Origin: Pseudomonas chlororaphis
Lineage (GTDB): Bacteria > Pseudomonadota > Gammaproteobacteria > Pseudomonadales > Pseudomonadaceae
DNA: 64,000 nucleotides
Direction of reading: 5' to 3'
Assembly: GCF_001921865.1 (NCBI RefSeq)
Contig: NZ_MSCT01000023.1
Coordinates: 1-64,000, forward strand
Part shown: positions 34,631 through 43,628 of the stretch, piece by piece
How positions within the stretch are numbered: the first letter of the stretch is position 1
Layout of the letters: each line of letters opens with the position of its first letter
Position numbers and translations under genes: made by a program
Notes under the pieces: model-generated
Seen by the model: only the letters and a program-made list of their open reading frames with translations
Told to the model about the DNA's origin: nothing
The model's database searches: none

Positions 34631-37495
34631 ATGACACTCAGCACGGGCCCGTCCGGACCCTTTGTGGAACCTCGGATTGTTCGCAAGCATTACGCCATGG
34701 AAATGGCGGTCGAACGCACGCGCCTGCTTTACCAGGGCTCTTTGTTGCCGACCTTGTTCATGCTGCTCAACGGCCTGGTCTGCGCCTGGCTGTCGTGGAG
34801 CCCTGAGCGTTACTGGCTGGTCAGCGTATGGATGGTCTGGTTGCTGGCCCTGGTGGCCCTGCGCGTGATCCAGGTGGCGGCGTTCGACTCGGCGATCCCC
34901 AGCCGCCAGGCGCAGCCGATCTGGCGCCGCATGTTCCTGCTCGGCTCCGCCGTCAGCGGCCTGACCCTGGCCGGCGCCGGCATCGCCCTGATACCCACCG
35001 ACAACTTCCTGCAACAGGCCTGGGTCTTCGGCCTGATCGGCGCGGCGATCCTCTCGGCCAGCGTGGCCTACGCGGTCAGCCTGCCGGCCTTCCTGTCCTT
35101 TACCTTGCCCTGCCTGTTGCCGGCGATCGGCTACCTGTTCTGGGGCGGCGACGAGCAGCAGCGCGGCTGGGGCTGGCTGGGGCTGATCCTGCTGGTGTCG
35201 CTGAGTGTGGTGGCCTGGCAGGTCAACCGGCTGATCCAGACCGGCCTGCTGCGGCGTTTCCAGAACCAGGCCTTGATCGAACACCTGCAACAGGCGCAAA
35301 GCCGCAGCGAGCAGCTCAACAGTGAACTGCTGCGCGAGGTCGAGCAGCGCCGCCACGCCGAAGAAGAGCTGCGCCAGGCCCAGGTCGGCCTGGAAAACCG
35401 GGTGGCCGAGCGCAGCCGCGAGCTGGATGCGGCCAACCAGGCGCTGAGCAAGAGCGAAGCGCGCCTGGCGCTGGCGTTGAAGGCCAGCCAGTTGGGGCTG
35501 TGGGACTGGAACCTGCAGACCGACGAAGTCCACCACAGCCATATCAAGGAACTGTTCGGCCTGGAGCCGGAGGTCGTGCGCGGGATGCTCAGCCATCTCA
35601 AGCCGCTGCTGCACCCCGAGGACCTGCCGCTGCTCAAGCGCGCGCTGGTGGAGCATCTGAAGGGGCGCACCGAGGACTATCTGGTGGAATACCGCGTGCG
35701 TCACAACGATGGCCACTGGGTATGGATCGAAGACCGCGGCCGGGCCGTGGAGCGCGGTACCGGCGGCCAGGTACTGCGCATGGTCGGCACGCGGCGCGAC
35801 ATCAGCGCCGGCAAGCAGCAGGAAGAGCAGCGCCGCCTGGCGGCGACGGTGTTCGAGGCGGCCAGCGAAGGCATCGTGATCCTCGACCCCGATTACGTGC
35901 TGCTGGCGGTCAACCAGGCGTTCAGCCGGGTCACCGGCTACCAGATCGAGGACATGCTCGGGCGCAACGTCGTCGGCCTGCCGTGCAGCCGCGATGCGCG
36001 CCGGCACTATCCAGTGATTCACCAGGCCCTCGAACAGCACGGCAGCTGGCAGGGCGAACTGGTGGAGGCGCGCAAGAACGGCGAGCTGTACCCGCAGTGG
36101 CTGCAATTGAACGTAGTGCGCGATTCGCGAGGAAAAGTCAGCCATATAGTGGGCTTCTTCGCCGATCTTTCCGCCAGGCGCGAATCCGAAGAGCGCATGC
36201 GCTACCTGACCCACTACGACGAACTCACCGGCCTGGCCAACCGTTCGCTGTTCCGCGAACGGTTGCGCGAAGCCCATCAGCGGGTGCGCCAGGGCGGTCG
36301 TAGCCTGGCGCTGGTGCATATCAACCTGGACCGTTTCAAGCTGCTCAACGACAGCCTGGGCCACGATGTCGCCGACCAGCTGTTGCAGAAAATGGCCCGG
36401 CGCCTGGTCAACGCGCTGCCGGAGGCCGACACCATTGCCCGGTTGTCCGGCGACGAGTTCGCGGTGCTGTTCGATGCCTACGGCAGCCTGTCGAGCCTGA
36501 CCCGGGTGGCCACCCGGTTGTCGGCGAAGCTGCGTTTGCCGCTCACCGTGGACGGGCACGAGCTGGTGGTCAGCGCGTCCATGGGCATCAGCCTGCTGCC
36601 CGACAGCGCGCGGGAAGTGCCGGCGCTGATCAGCCAGGCGAACATCGCCATGCAACACGCCAAGCACCTGGGCGGCAACAATTTCCAGTTCTACACCGCC
36701 AGCCTGCAAGCCAGCACCCTGGAGCGCCTGCAACTGGAGAACCAGCTGCGCAAGGCCGTCGAGGAACGCCAGTTGAAGGTGTTCTACCAGCCGAAGCTGT
36801 GCCTTGCCAGCGGGCGCCTGAATGCCGCCGAAGCCCTGGTGCGCTGGGACCACCCCGGCATGGGGCGGGTGCCGCCGGGGGACTTCATCGGCCTGGCGGA
36901 GGAGGTCGGGCTGATCGGCCCGATCGGCGAATTCGTCATGCGCCAGGCCTGTTGGCAAGCCTGCGAGTGGCAGCGCCAGGGGCTGCCGGCCATCCGCGTG
37001 TCGGTGAACCTGTCGGTGCATCAACTGCGCCAGGGCAAGCTGGTCAGCCTGGTGCGCAATGTGTTGGAGGAAACCGGGCTGGCGCCGCATTTCCTTGAGT
37101 TGGAGCTGACTGAAAGCCATCTGCTGGACGGCGTCGAACACATCATTTCGACCTTCCAGCAACTGCGCGACCTGGGGGTCAAGCTGGCCATCGACGACTT
37201 CGGCACCGGTTATTCCTCGCTGAGTTACCTCAAGCGGATCCCGGTGGACTACGTGAAGATCGACCAGGCCTTTATCCGTGGCCTGACCGAAGGCGGCGCC
37301 GACGCGGCGATTACTCGGGCGATCATCGCCATGGCCCACGGGCTGTCGCTGAAAGTGGTGGCCGAAGGGGTGGAGCATCCGGGGCAGATGGCGTTTCTCA
37401 AGGAGCAGAAATGCGATGAAGTGCAGGGCTACCTGATCAGCCGGCCGGTGGAAGCCGAGGGCCTGGCCGCGTTGTTGCGGGCCCAGCCCTCGTAG
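34631..37495 (+). CDS. Membrane PAS-PAS-GGDEF-EAL cyclic-di-GMP protein
   Basis: About 954 residues from ATG 34631. There are five or six N-terminal membrane helices (about 35-205), a coiled coil (about 220-285), a PAS with PAC segment (about 290-400), a second PAS (about 405-530), GGDEF (about 535-700) and EAL (about 715-950). The diguanylate cyclase signature reads SGDEF (606-610) and no RxxD inhibitory site precedes it, so synthesis activity is doubtful. The phosphodiesterase side keeps EAL (734-736), the Asn in NLSVHQLR, ELELTES, DDFGTGYSS and AEGVEH. It is therefore most likely a phosphodiesterase with a regulatory GTP-binding GGDEF. The start could also be 35 codons upstream. Confidence 0.9.
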   Translation: MTLSTGPSGPFVEPRIVRKHYAMEMAVERTRLLYQGSLLPTLFMLLNGLVCAWLSWSPERYWLVSVWMVWLLALVALRVIQVAAFDSAIPSRQAQPIWRRMFLLGSAVSGLTLAGAGIALIPTDNFLQQAWVFGLIGAAILSASVAYAVSLPAFLSFTLPCLLPAIGYLFWGGDEQQRGWGWLGLILLVSLSVVAWQVNRLIQTGLLRRFQNQALIEHLQQAQSRSEQLNSELLREVEQRRHAEEELRQAQVGLENRVAERSRELDAANQALSKSEARLALALKASQLGLWDWNLQTDEVHHSHIKELFGLEPEVVRGMLSHLKPLLHPEDLPLLKRALVEHLKGRTEDYLVEYRVRHNDGHWVWIEDRGRAVERGTGGQVLRMVGTRRDISAGKQQEEQRRLAATVFEAASEGIVILDPDYVLLAVNQAFSRVTGYQIEDMLGRNVVGLPCSRDARRHYPVIHQALEQHGSWQGELVEARKNGELYPQWLQLNVVRDSRGKVSHIVGFFADLSARRESEERMRYLTHYDELTGLANRSLFRERLREAHQRVRQGGRSLALVHINLDRFKLLNDSLGHDVADQLLQKMARRLVNALPEADTIARLSGDEFAVLFDAYGSLSSLTRVATRLSAKLRLPLTVDGHELVVSASMGISLLPDSAREVPALISQANIAMQHAKHLGGNNFQFYTASLQASTLERLQLENQLRKAVEERQLKVFYQPKLCLASGRLNAAEALVRWDHPGMGRVPPGDFIGLAEEVGLIGPIGEFVMRQACWQACEWQRQGLPAIRVSVNLSVHQLRQGKLVSLVRNVLEETGLAPHFLELELTESHLLDGVEHIISTFQQLRDLGVKLAIDDFGTGYSSLSYLKRIPVDYVKIDQAFIRGLTEGGADAAITRAIIAMAHGLSLKVVAEGVEHPGQMAFLKEQKCDEVQGYLISRPVEAEGLAALLRAQPS

Positions 37496-37680
37496 CTGTC
37501 GCAGTGGCAGGCACGACCGTTTTCAGGCATGTCTGAAAAGCGCTTTTCATGAAGCCGGCGGCGGGGACGCAGGCCAGTGCGAGCATAGGCCGCGCCGATG
37601 GCTACAAAGAGCCCGTCAGGCCAAAACAGCGGGGTGCGAGGTGATTCAGTTACGCATTGAGCAGGCAAAAAGCGAATTCA

Positions 37681-37706
37681 TGTAGTATAACTACAAAATT
37701 GCTACA
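37681..37706. promoter_or_regulatory. Putative operator of the RpiR-family gene
   Basis: TGTAGT-ATA-ACTACA (37681-37695) is a perfect 6-bp inverted repeat, followed by a third half-site GCTACA (37700-37705). It lies about 40-65 bp before the regulator's likely TTG start. The outline resembles HexR-type TTGT...ACAA operators and may mediate autoregulation. Confidence 0.55.
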
Positions 37707-37745
37707 TCCTTGGGCGTCCGCCCCAATAACAATGAGTCCAGCCCT

Positions 37746-38612
37746 TTGAATCTGTTGCAGCACATAGCCCAATCACGCCATCTCTTGCGCAAGTCGGAGC
37801 TCAAGGTCGCCGATCATGTGCTGCTCGATCCTGCGGCCGTGATGCACAGTTCCATGGCCGACCTGGCCCACAGCGTGGGTATCAGCGAGCCGACCATCGT
37901 GCGCTTCTGCCGCGCCATCGGTTGCTCGGGGTTCCAGGACCTGAAGCTCAAGCTGGCGCAGAGCCTCGCCGCCGGCGCCAGCTTCGGCCAGTTCGCGATC
38001 CACGAAGACGATTCGGTCGCCGACTACAGCCTGAAAATCTTCGACACCACCCTGCACACCCTGATGGAGGTTCGCGAGAAGCTCGACCCGGTGGAATTGC
38101 AGCGGGCGGTGACGCTCATGTCCCAGGCCCAGCGCGTGGAGTTCTACGGCTTCGGCGCGTCCGGCGCGGTGGCGGCGGATGCCCAGCACAAATTCTTCCG
38201 CCTGCTGCTGACCGCGGCGGCCTATTCCGACCCGCATATGCAGGCGATGTCGGCGGTGACCCTCAAGCCCAGCGACGTGGCGATCTGCATTTCCCAGTCC
38301 GGGCGCTCCAAGGACCTGCTGATCACCGCCAACCTGGTGCGCGAGAGCGGCGCTTCGCTGATTACCCTGTGCCCGAGCCAGACCCCGTTGGCCGAGCTGT
38401 CCACCGTCAACCTGGCGATCGACGTGCATGAAGACACCGAGATCTACACCCCGCTGACCTCGCGTATCGCCCACCTGGTGGTGATCGATGTGCTGGCGAT
38501 GGGCGTGGCCATGGCCCGCGGGCCGAGCCTGGTCAACCACCTCAAGAGCGTCAAGCGCAGCCTTCGCAGCCTGCGCCTGTCGCCCAAGTCGGTGAAAGCC
38601 CTCGACGACTGA
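37746..38612 (+). CDS. RpiR/HexR-family transcriptional regulator
   Basis: About 288 residues from the TTG at 37746 (MNLLQHIAQSRHLLRKSELK); the TTG at 37710 would start inside the operator region. An N-terminal RpiR helix-turn-helix (about 1-75, with SMADLAHSVGISEPTIVRFC) and a SIS sugar-phosphate-binding domain (about 120-260, with FYGFGASGAVAADAQHKFFR and ISQSGRSKDLL) are clear. HexR proper senses KDPG and lies with zwf/edd elsewhere in Pseudomonas. This paralog sits near pyruvate carboxylase genes and may sense a glycolytic or Entner-Doudoroff intermediate; the ligand is not known. Confidence 0.88.
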   Translation: MNLLQHIAQSRHLLRKSELKVADHVLLDPAAVMHSSMADLAHSVGISEPTIVRFCRAIGCSGFQDLKLKLAQSLAAGASFGQFAIHEDDSVADYSLKIFDTTLHTLMEVREKLDPVELQRAVTLMSQAQRVEFYGFGASGAVAADAQHKFFRLLLTAAAYSDPHMQAMSAVTLKPSDVAICISQSGRSKDLLITANLVRESGASLITLCPSQTPLAELSTVNLAIDVHEDTEIYTPLTSRIAHLVVIDVLAMGVAMARGPSLVNHLKSVKRSLRSLRLSPKSVKALDD

Positions 38613-38630
38613 ATGCCTTGCCCCTATAGG

Positions 38631-38728
38631 TGTAGGAGCGAGCTTGCTCGCGATAGCCGCGAAGCGGCGGTTCATCCCGCGACACCGTGTCATCGTCAAT
38701 ATTTTTCGCGAGCAAGCTCGCTCCTGCA
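38631..38728. repeat. REP pair downstream of the RpiR gene
   Basis: Inverted copies of TGTAGGAGCGAGCTTGCTCG with the internal GATAGCCGCGAAGCGGC hairpin, in a 220-bp gap before a small gene. Nothing else was seen in this gap. Confidence 0.85.
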
Positions 38729-38834
38729 TCAGGACGGGAATGGCAACTTTCATCGTCCTGTCATCCGCCCGCCGCCAAACCGTAATGCCCGACGTCCATC
38801 GTGAAACTCCCGTACTCGCATTGGGAGACCCGAA

Positions 38835-39047
38835 ATGGCCCGGCCTTACGAAGAGAGCAGCAGCGCAGTCAAGACCCGCCGTCAGCAGGAAGACCAGCGC
38901 CGCATGGAATTCCGTCGCGCGATCGAACATCGCGGCGAGCTGCGTCGCTTGCAGCAGGAAATCAACGATTACCCCGAGCTGGAAGCCGTCAATTACTGGC
39001 AGGCAGCGTCAGCGGCTTCCCGTCAAAACGCTCAACCAACCCGCTGA
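38835..39047 (+). CDS. Small charged conserved protein
   Basis: A 70-residue hydrophilic protein with GGGAGA before its ATG. It is rich in Arg, Glu and Gln, with a predicted helix through QRRMEFRRAIEHRGELRRLQ, and no signal peptide, Cys or membrane segment. It looks like a conserved pseudomonad small protein of unknown function. The last 59 bases overlap the 3' end of the converging LysR gene, an unusually long tail-to-tail overlap, so both termini are constrained by each other. Confidence 0.6.
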   Translation: MARPYEESSSAVKTRRQQEDQRRMEFRRAIEHRGELRRLQQEINDYPELEAVNYWQAASAASRQNAQPTR

Positions 39048-39951
39048 TCTGCACCCGTTCGCTGCGGATAAACCCCAGGAACGCATGCGCTACCGGTGAC
39101 AGGCGCTTGGCCTTGGCCTGCACCAGGCACCAGCTGCGAAACAACGGCAGCTCTTCGACCGGCAGCTCCACCAGCCCCCCGGTCGCCAACTCAAGGTTCA
39201 GGGCATGGCGCGTCAACAGCGCCACGCCCAGACCCGCCCGCACACACTCGCGCTGAGCCTCGGCCGACGACACTTCCAGGGTCTGGGTGAAGTGCACGCG
39301 CTTTTCCTTGAAGTATTCCTCGCAGGCCAGGCGCGTGCCCGAACCCTGTTCGCGCACCAGCAGGTTGTAGGGTTCCAGGTCTTGCAGGCGCAAAGGCCCA
39401 AGGTGGCACAGCGGGTGGTCGGGCGGCGCCACGGCGACGATCGGGTTATTGAGAAACGGCAGGAATTCCAGGCCCATGTCTTGCGGGACCATGGACATGA
39501 TCACCAGATCGTCGCGGTTGTCCGAGAGGCGGCGGATCACCTGGCCGCGGTTGACCACCGTCAGTTGCAGATTGACTTCCGGGTGCTGGCGCTTGAAGGC
39601 GGCGAACAAGTGCGGCACGAAGTACTTGGCGCTGGATTCCACCGCCAGTTTCAGCTGGCCCTGCAGCGAGCCCTGCATGTCCGAGAGCTGCATGTCGAGG
39701 TTTTCCAGGCGCCCGAAGATGTCGCGGCTGGCCCGTTGCAGGGCCTCGGCGGCCTCGGTCATGTAGAGCTTCTTGCCGACGTAATCGAACAGCGGCTGGC
39801 CGATCAGCTCCTCCAGCTGGCGAATCTGCAGGCTGACGGCGGGCTGGGTGAGGGACATTTCGTCGGCCGCCCGGCTGTACGAGCGCAGATCGCAGACCTC
39901 ATTGAAAACCTGAAGTTGGCGTAATGTCATACGCATCAAGGACTTACGCAT
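38989..39951 (-). CDS. LysR-type regulator divergent from pycA
   Basis: A 320-residue LTTR: an N-terminal winged helix-turn-helix (RQLQVFNEVCDLRSYSRAA and LTQPAVSLQIRQLEE, about 9-60) and an effector domain (about 95-300). It is divergent from the two pyruvate carboxylase genes, the same position as in P. aeruginosa, and probably controls them. Palindromes in the 190-bp shared gap could be its binding sites. The start could be either the first Met or Met6/Met8. The effector is unknown. Confidence 0.88.
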   Translation of the reverse strand: MRKSLMRMTLRQLQVFNEVCDLRSYSRAADEMSLTQPAVSLQIRQLEELIGQPLFDYVGKKLYMTEAAEALQRASRDIFGRLENLDMQLSDMQGSLQGQLKLAVESSAKYFVPHLFAAFKRQHPEVNLQLTVVNRGQVIRRLSDNRDDLVIMSMVPQDMGLEFLPFLNNPIVAVAPPDHPLCHLGPLRLQDLEPYNLLVREQGSGTRLACEEYFKEKRVHFTQTLEVSSAEAQRECVRAGLGVALLTRHALNLELATGGLVELPVEELPLFRSWCLVQAKAKRLSPVAHAFLGFIRSERVQISGLVERFDGKPLTLPASN

Positions 39952-39988
39952 TATTTTGGGTCTCGCGCCGAGGGCTTTCGGATCAACT

Positions 39989-40024
39989 ATAAGTCTTTAC
40001 TTATGAGTGACCCAATAATTATTG
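39989..40024. promoter_or_regulatory. Palindromes in the lysR-pycA divergent promoter
   Basis: ATAAGT-CTTT-ACTTAT (39989-40004) is a 6-bp perfect inverted repeat. CAATAATTATTG (40013-40024) is a 12-bp perfect palindrome, nine bases further on. Both are AT-rich in a GC-rich context, lie between the two divergent starts, and are good candidates for LTTR binding sites. Confidence 0.55.
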
Positions 40025-40141
40025 ATTTTTGTTAATTCATCGACAGGAATAGTGTGGGCCTGCGACTGGCTTGAAACATTTGGTCACGCGCCGACCTGGT
40101 CTAGCAGGTCGTGTGTTTCAACGGCTCAAGGGAACCTCCAA

Positions 40142-41557
<1,416 letters not shown>

Positions 41558-41568
41558 GGAATATAAGA

Positions 41569-43377
41569 ATGAGCAAGAAGATCTTCGTAACCGACACCAT
41601 CCTGCGCGACGCCCACCAATCGCTGCTGGCGACCCGCATGCGCACCGAAGACATGCTGCCGATCTGCGACAAGCTCGACAAAGTCGGCTACTGGTCGCTG
41701 GAAGTCTGGGGCGGCGCGACCTTCGACGCCTGCGTGCGCTTCCTCAAGGAAGACCCCTGGGAGCGCCTGCGCAAACTGCGCGCCGCGCTGCCCAACACCC
41801 GTTTGCAGATGCTCCTGCGCGGGCAGAACCTGCTGGGCTACCGCCACTACAGCGACGACGTGGTCAAGGCGTTCGTGGCCAAGGCCGCGGTCAACGGCAT
41901 CGACGTGTTCCGCATCTTCGACGCGATGAACGACGTGCGTAACCTGCGCGTTGCCATCGAGGCGGTGAAAGCCGCCGGCAAGCATGCCCAGGGCACCATC
42001 GCCTACACCACCAGCCCGGTGCACACCATCAAGGCGTTCGTGGCCCAGGCCAAGCAGATGGAATCCATGGGTTGCGACTCGGTGGCGATCAAGGACATGG
42101 CCGGCCTGCTGACCCCTTACGCCACCGGCGAGCTGGTCAAGGCGCTGAAGGCCGAGCAATCGCTGCCGGTGTTCATCCACTCGCACGACACCGCCGGCCT
42201 GGCCGCGATGTGCCAGCTCAAGGCCATCGAAAATGGCGCCGACCATATCGACACCGCGATCTCCAGCTTCGCCTGGGGCACCAGCCATCCGGGCACCGAG
42301 TCGATGGTCGCGGCCCTTAAAGGCAGCGAATTCGACACTGGCCTGGACCTGGAGCTGCTGCAGGAAATCGGCCTGTACTTCTATGCCGTGCGCAAGAAGT
42401 ACCACCAGTTCGAGAGCGAATTCACCGCGGTCGATACCCGGGTGCAGGTCAACCAGGTGCCGGGCGGGATGATTTCCAACCTGGCCAACCAGCTCAAGGA
42501 ACAGGGCGCCCTGAACCGCATGAACGAAGTGCTGGCGGAGATTCCGCGGGTGCGTCATGACCTCGGCTACCCGCCGCTGGTGACCCCGACTTCGCAGATC
42601 GTCGGCACCCAGGCGTTCTTCAACGTGCTGGCCGGCGAGCGCTACAAGACCATCACCAACGAAGTGAAGCTCTACCTGCAAGGCGGCTACGGCAAGGCGC
42701 CGGGCGAGGTGGACGAGAAGCTGCGGCGCCAGGCCATCGGTAGCGAGGAGGTGATCGACGTTCGCCCCGCCGACCTGCTGAAGCCGGAGATGACCAAGCT
42801 GCGCGCCGACATCGGGGCCCTGGCCAAGTCCGAGGAAGACGTGCTGACCTACGCCATGTTTCCGGACATCGGGCGCAAGTTCCTCGAAGAGCGCGAAGCC
42901 GGCACCCTGACCCCGGAAGTGCTGCTGCCGATTCCGGAAGCGGGCGGCGTCGCCTCTGCCGGCGGCGAAGGCGTACCGACCGAGTTCGTCATCGACGTGC
43001 ACGGCGAAACCTACCGCGTCGACATCACCGGCGTTGGCGTGAAAGCCGAAGGCAAGCGCCACTTCTACCTGTCCATCGACGGCATGCCGGAAGAAGTGGT
43101 GTTCGAGCCGCTCAACGAGTTCGTCGGCGGCGGCAGCAGCAAGCGCAAGCAAGCCTCGGCACCGGGCCACGTCAGCACCACCATGCCGGGCAATATCGTC
43201 GACGTGCTGGTCAAGGCAGGCGACACCGTCAAGGCTGGCCAGGCCGTGCTGATCACCGAAGCCATGAAGATGGAAACCGAAGTCCAGGCGGCCATCGCCG
43301 GCAAGGTCACCGCCATCCACGTGGCCAAGGGCGACCGGGTCAACCCGGGCGAAATCCTGATCGAGATCGAAGGCTGA
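41569..43377 (+). CDS. oadA: Pyruvate carboxylase subunit B (carboxyltransferase plus biotin carrier)
   Basis: A 602-residue subunit with a TIM-barrel carboxyltransferase (about 4-300), the PYC/OadA conserved region (about 320-460) and a C-terminal biotinyl domain with EAMKMET (biotin Lys567). DTILRDAHQSLLATR is the N-terminal metal/substrate motif. Lys175 in SVAIKDMAG is the carbamylated metal ligand, with the HSHDTAG His pair after it. Often annotated as oxaloacetate decarboxylase alpha, but without OadB/G pump genes here the pyruvate carboxylase role is correct. It ends in a clear terminator. Confidence 0.94.
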   Translation: MSKKIFVTDTILRDAHQSLLATRMRTEDMLPICDKLDKVGYWSLEVWGGATFDACVRFLKEDPWERLRKLRAALPNTRLQMLLRGQNLLGYRHYSDDVVKAFVAKAAVNGIDVFRIFDAMNDVRNLRVAIEAVKAAGKHAQGTIAYTTSPVHTIKAFVAQAKQMESMGCDSVAIKDMAGLLTPYATGELVKALKAEQSLPVFIHSHDTAGLAAMCQLKAIENGADHIDTAISSFAWGTSHPGTESMVAALKGSEFDTGLDLELLQEIGLYFYAVRKKYHQFESEFTAVDTRVQVNQVPGGMISNLANQLKEQGALNRMNEVLAEIPRVRHDLGYPPLVTPTSQIVGTQAFFNVLAGERYKTITNEVKLYLQGGYGKAPGEVDEKLRRQAIGSEEVIDVRPADLLKPEMTKLRADIGALAKSEEDVLTYAMFPDIGRKFLEEREAGTLTPEVLLPIPEAGGVASAGGEGVPTEFVIDVHGETYRVDITGVGVKAEGKRHFYLSIDGMPEEVVFEPLNEFVGGGSSKRKQASAPGHVSTTMPGNIVDVLVKAGDTVKAGQAVLITEAMKMETEVQAAIAGKVTAIHVAKGDRVNPGEILIEIEG

Positions 43378-43408
43378 TTCCAGGCCTTCATCCGCAACGT
43401 TTTACCTC

Positions 43409-43435
43409 GGGGGGGCTACGGCCTCCCTTTTTTTT
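43409..43435 (+). terminator. Intrinsic terminator after oadA
   Basis: A G-rich arm (43409-43416) pairs, with G-U allowed, with GGCCTCCC (43420-43427) around a short loop, followed by eight T (43428-43435). It is positioned 30 bp after the oadA stop and insulates the hip module. Confidence 0.85.
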
Positions 43436-43481
43436 GCCCGTTATTCAGGAGGCGAGGTCAGAGGCCATGGTGGATCATGAG

Positions 43482-43619
43482 TGTAATTTAATGCATTTTT
43501 GGTTGCGCAGATGTGGAATAAATGCACTTTAATGCACTTATTTGGCCCGTTCTTCTAGGCGGATGTATTATAATGCAGATGATTTTACTCGACGGCTCGT
43601 TTAAGTGCACTAAATTGCA
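43482..43619. promoter_or_regulatory. Four phased operator-like palindromes before hipA
   Basis: Four 14-bp sites: TGTAATTTAATGCA (43482), TGCACTTTAATGCA (43523), TGTATTATAATGCA (43564) and TGCACTAAATTGCA (43606). All follow TGYA-N6-TGCA, and start 41, 41 and 42 bp apart, close to four helical turns. A perfect -10 TATAAT (43569-43574) lies inside site 3 and site 4 abuts the hipA ribosome site. Cooperative HipB autorepression is inferred. Confidence 0.75.
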
Positions 43620-43628
43620 GGTGACCTA

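Noticed and set aside
34607..37378. Very long minus-strand open frame opposite the GGDEF/EAL gene
   Set aside because: A GC-rich antisense shadow of a well-supported gene; composition is His/Gln/Ala-rich with no domain.
37746..38612. Naming the RpiR gene hexR
   Set aside because: Pseudomonas hexR is known beside zwf; this gene occupies the position of a different RpiR paralog near pycA.
41569..43377. Sodium-pumping oxaloacetate decarboxylase alpha
   Set aside because: No oadB or oadG genes are adjacent, and the partner biotin carboxylase gene fits two-subunit pyruvate carboxylase.
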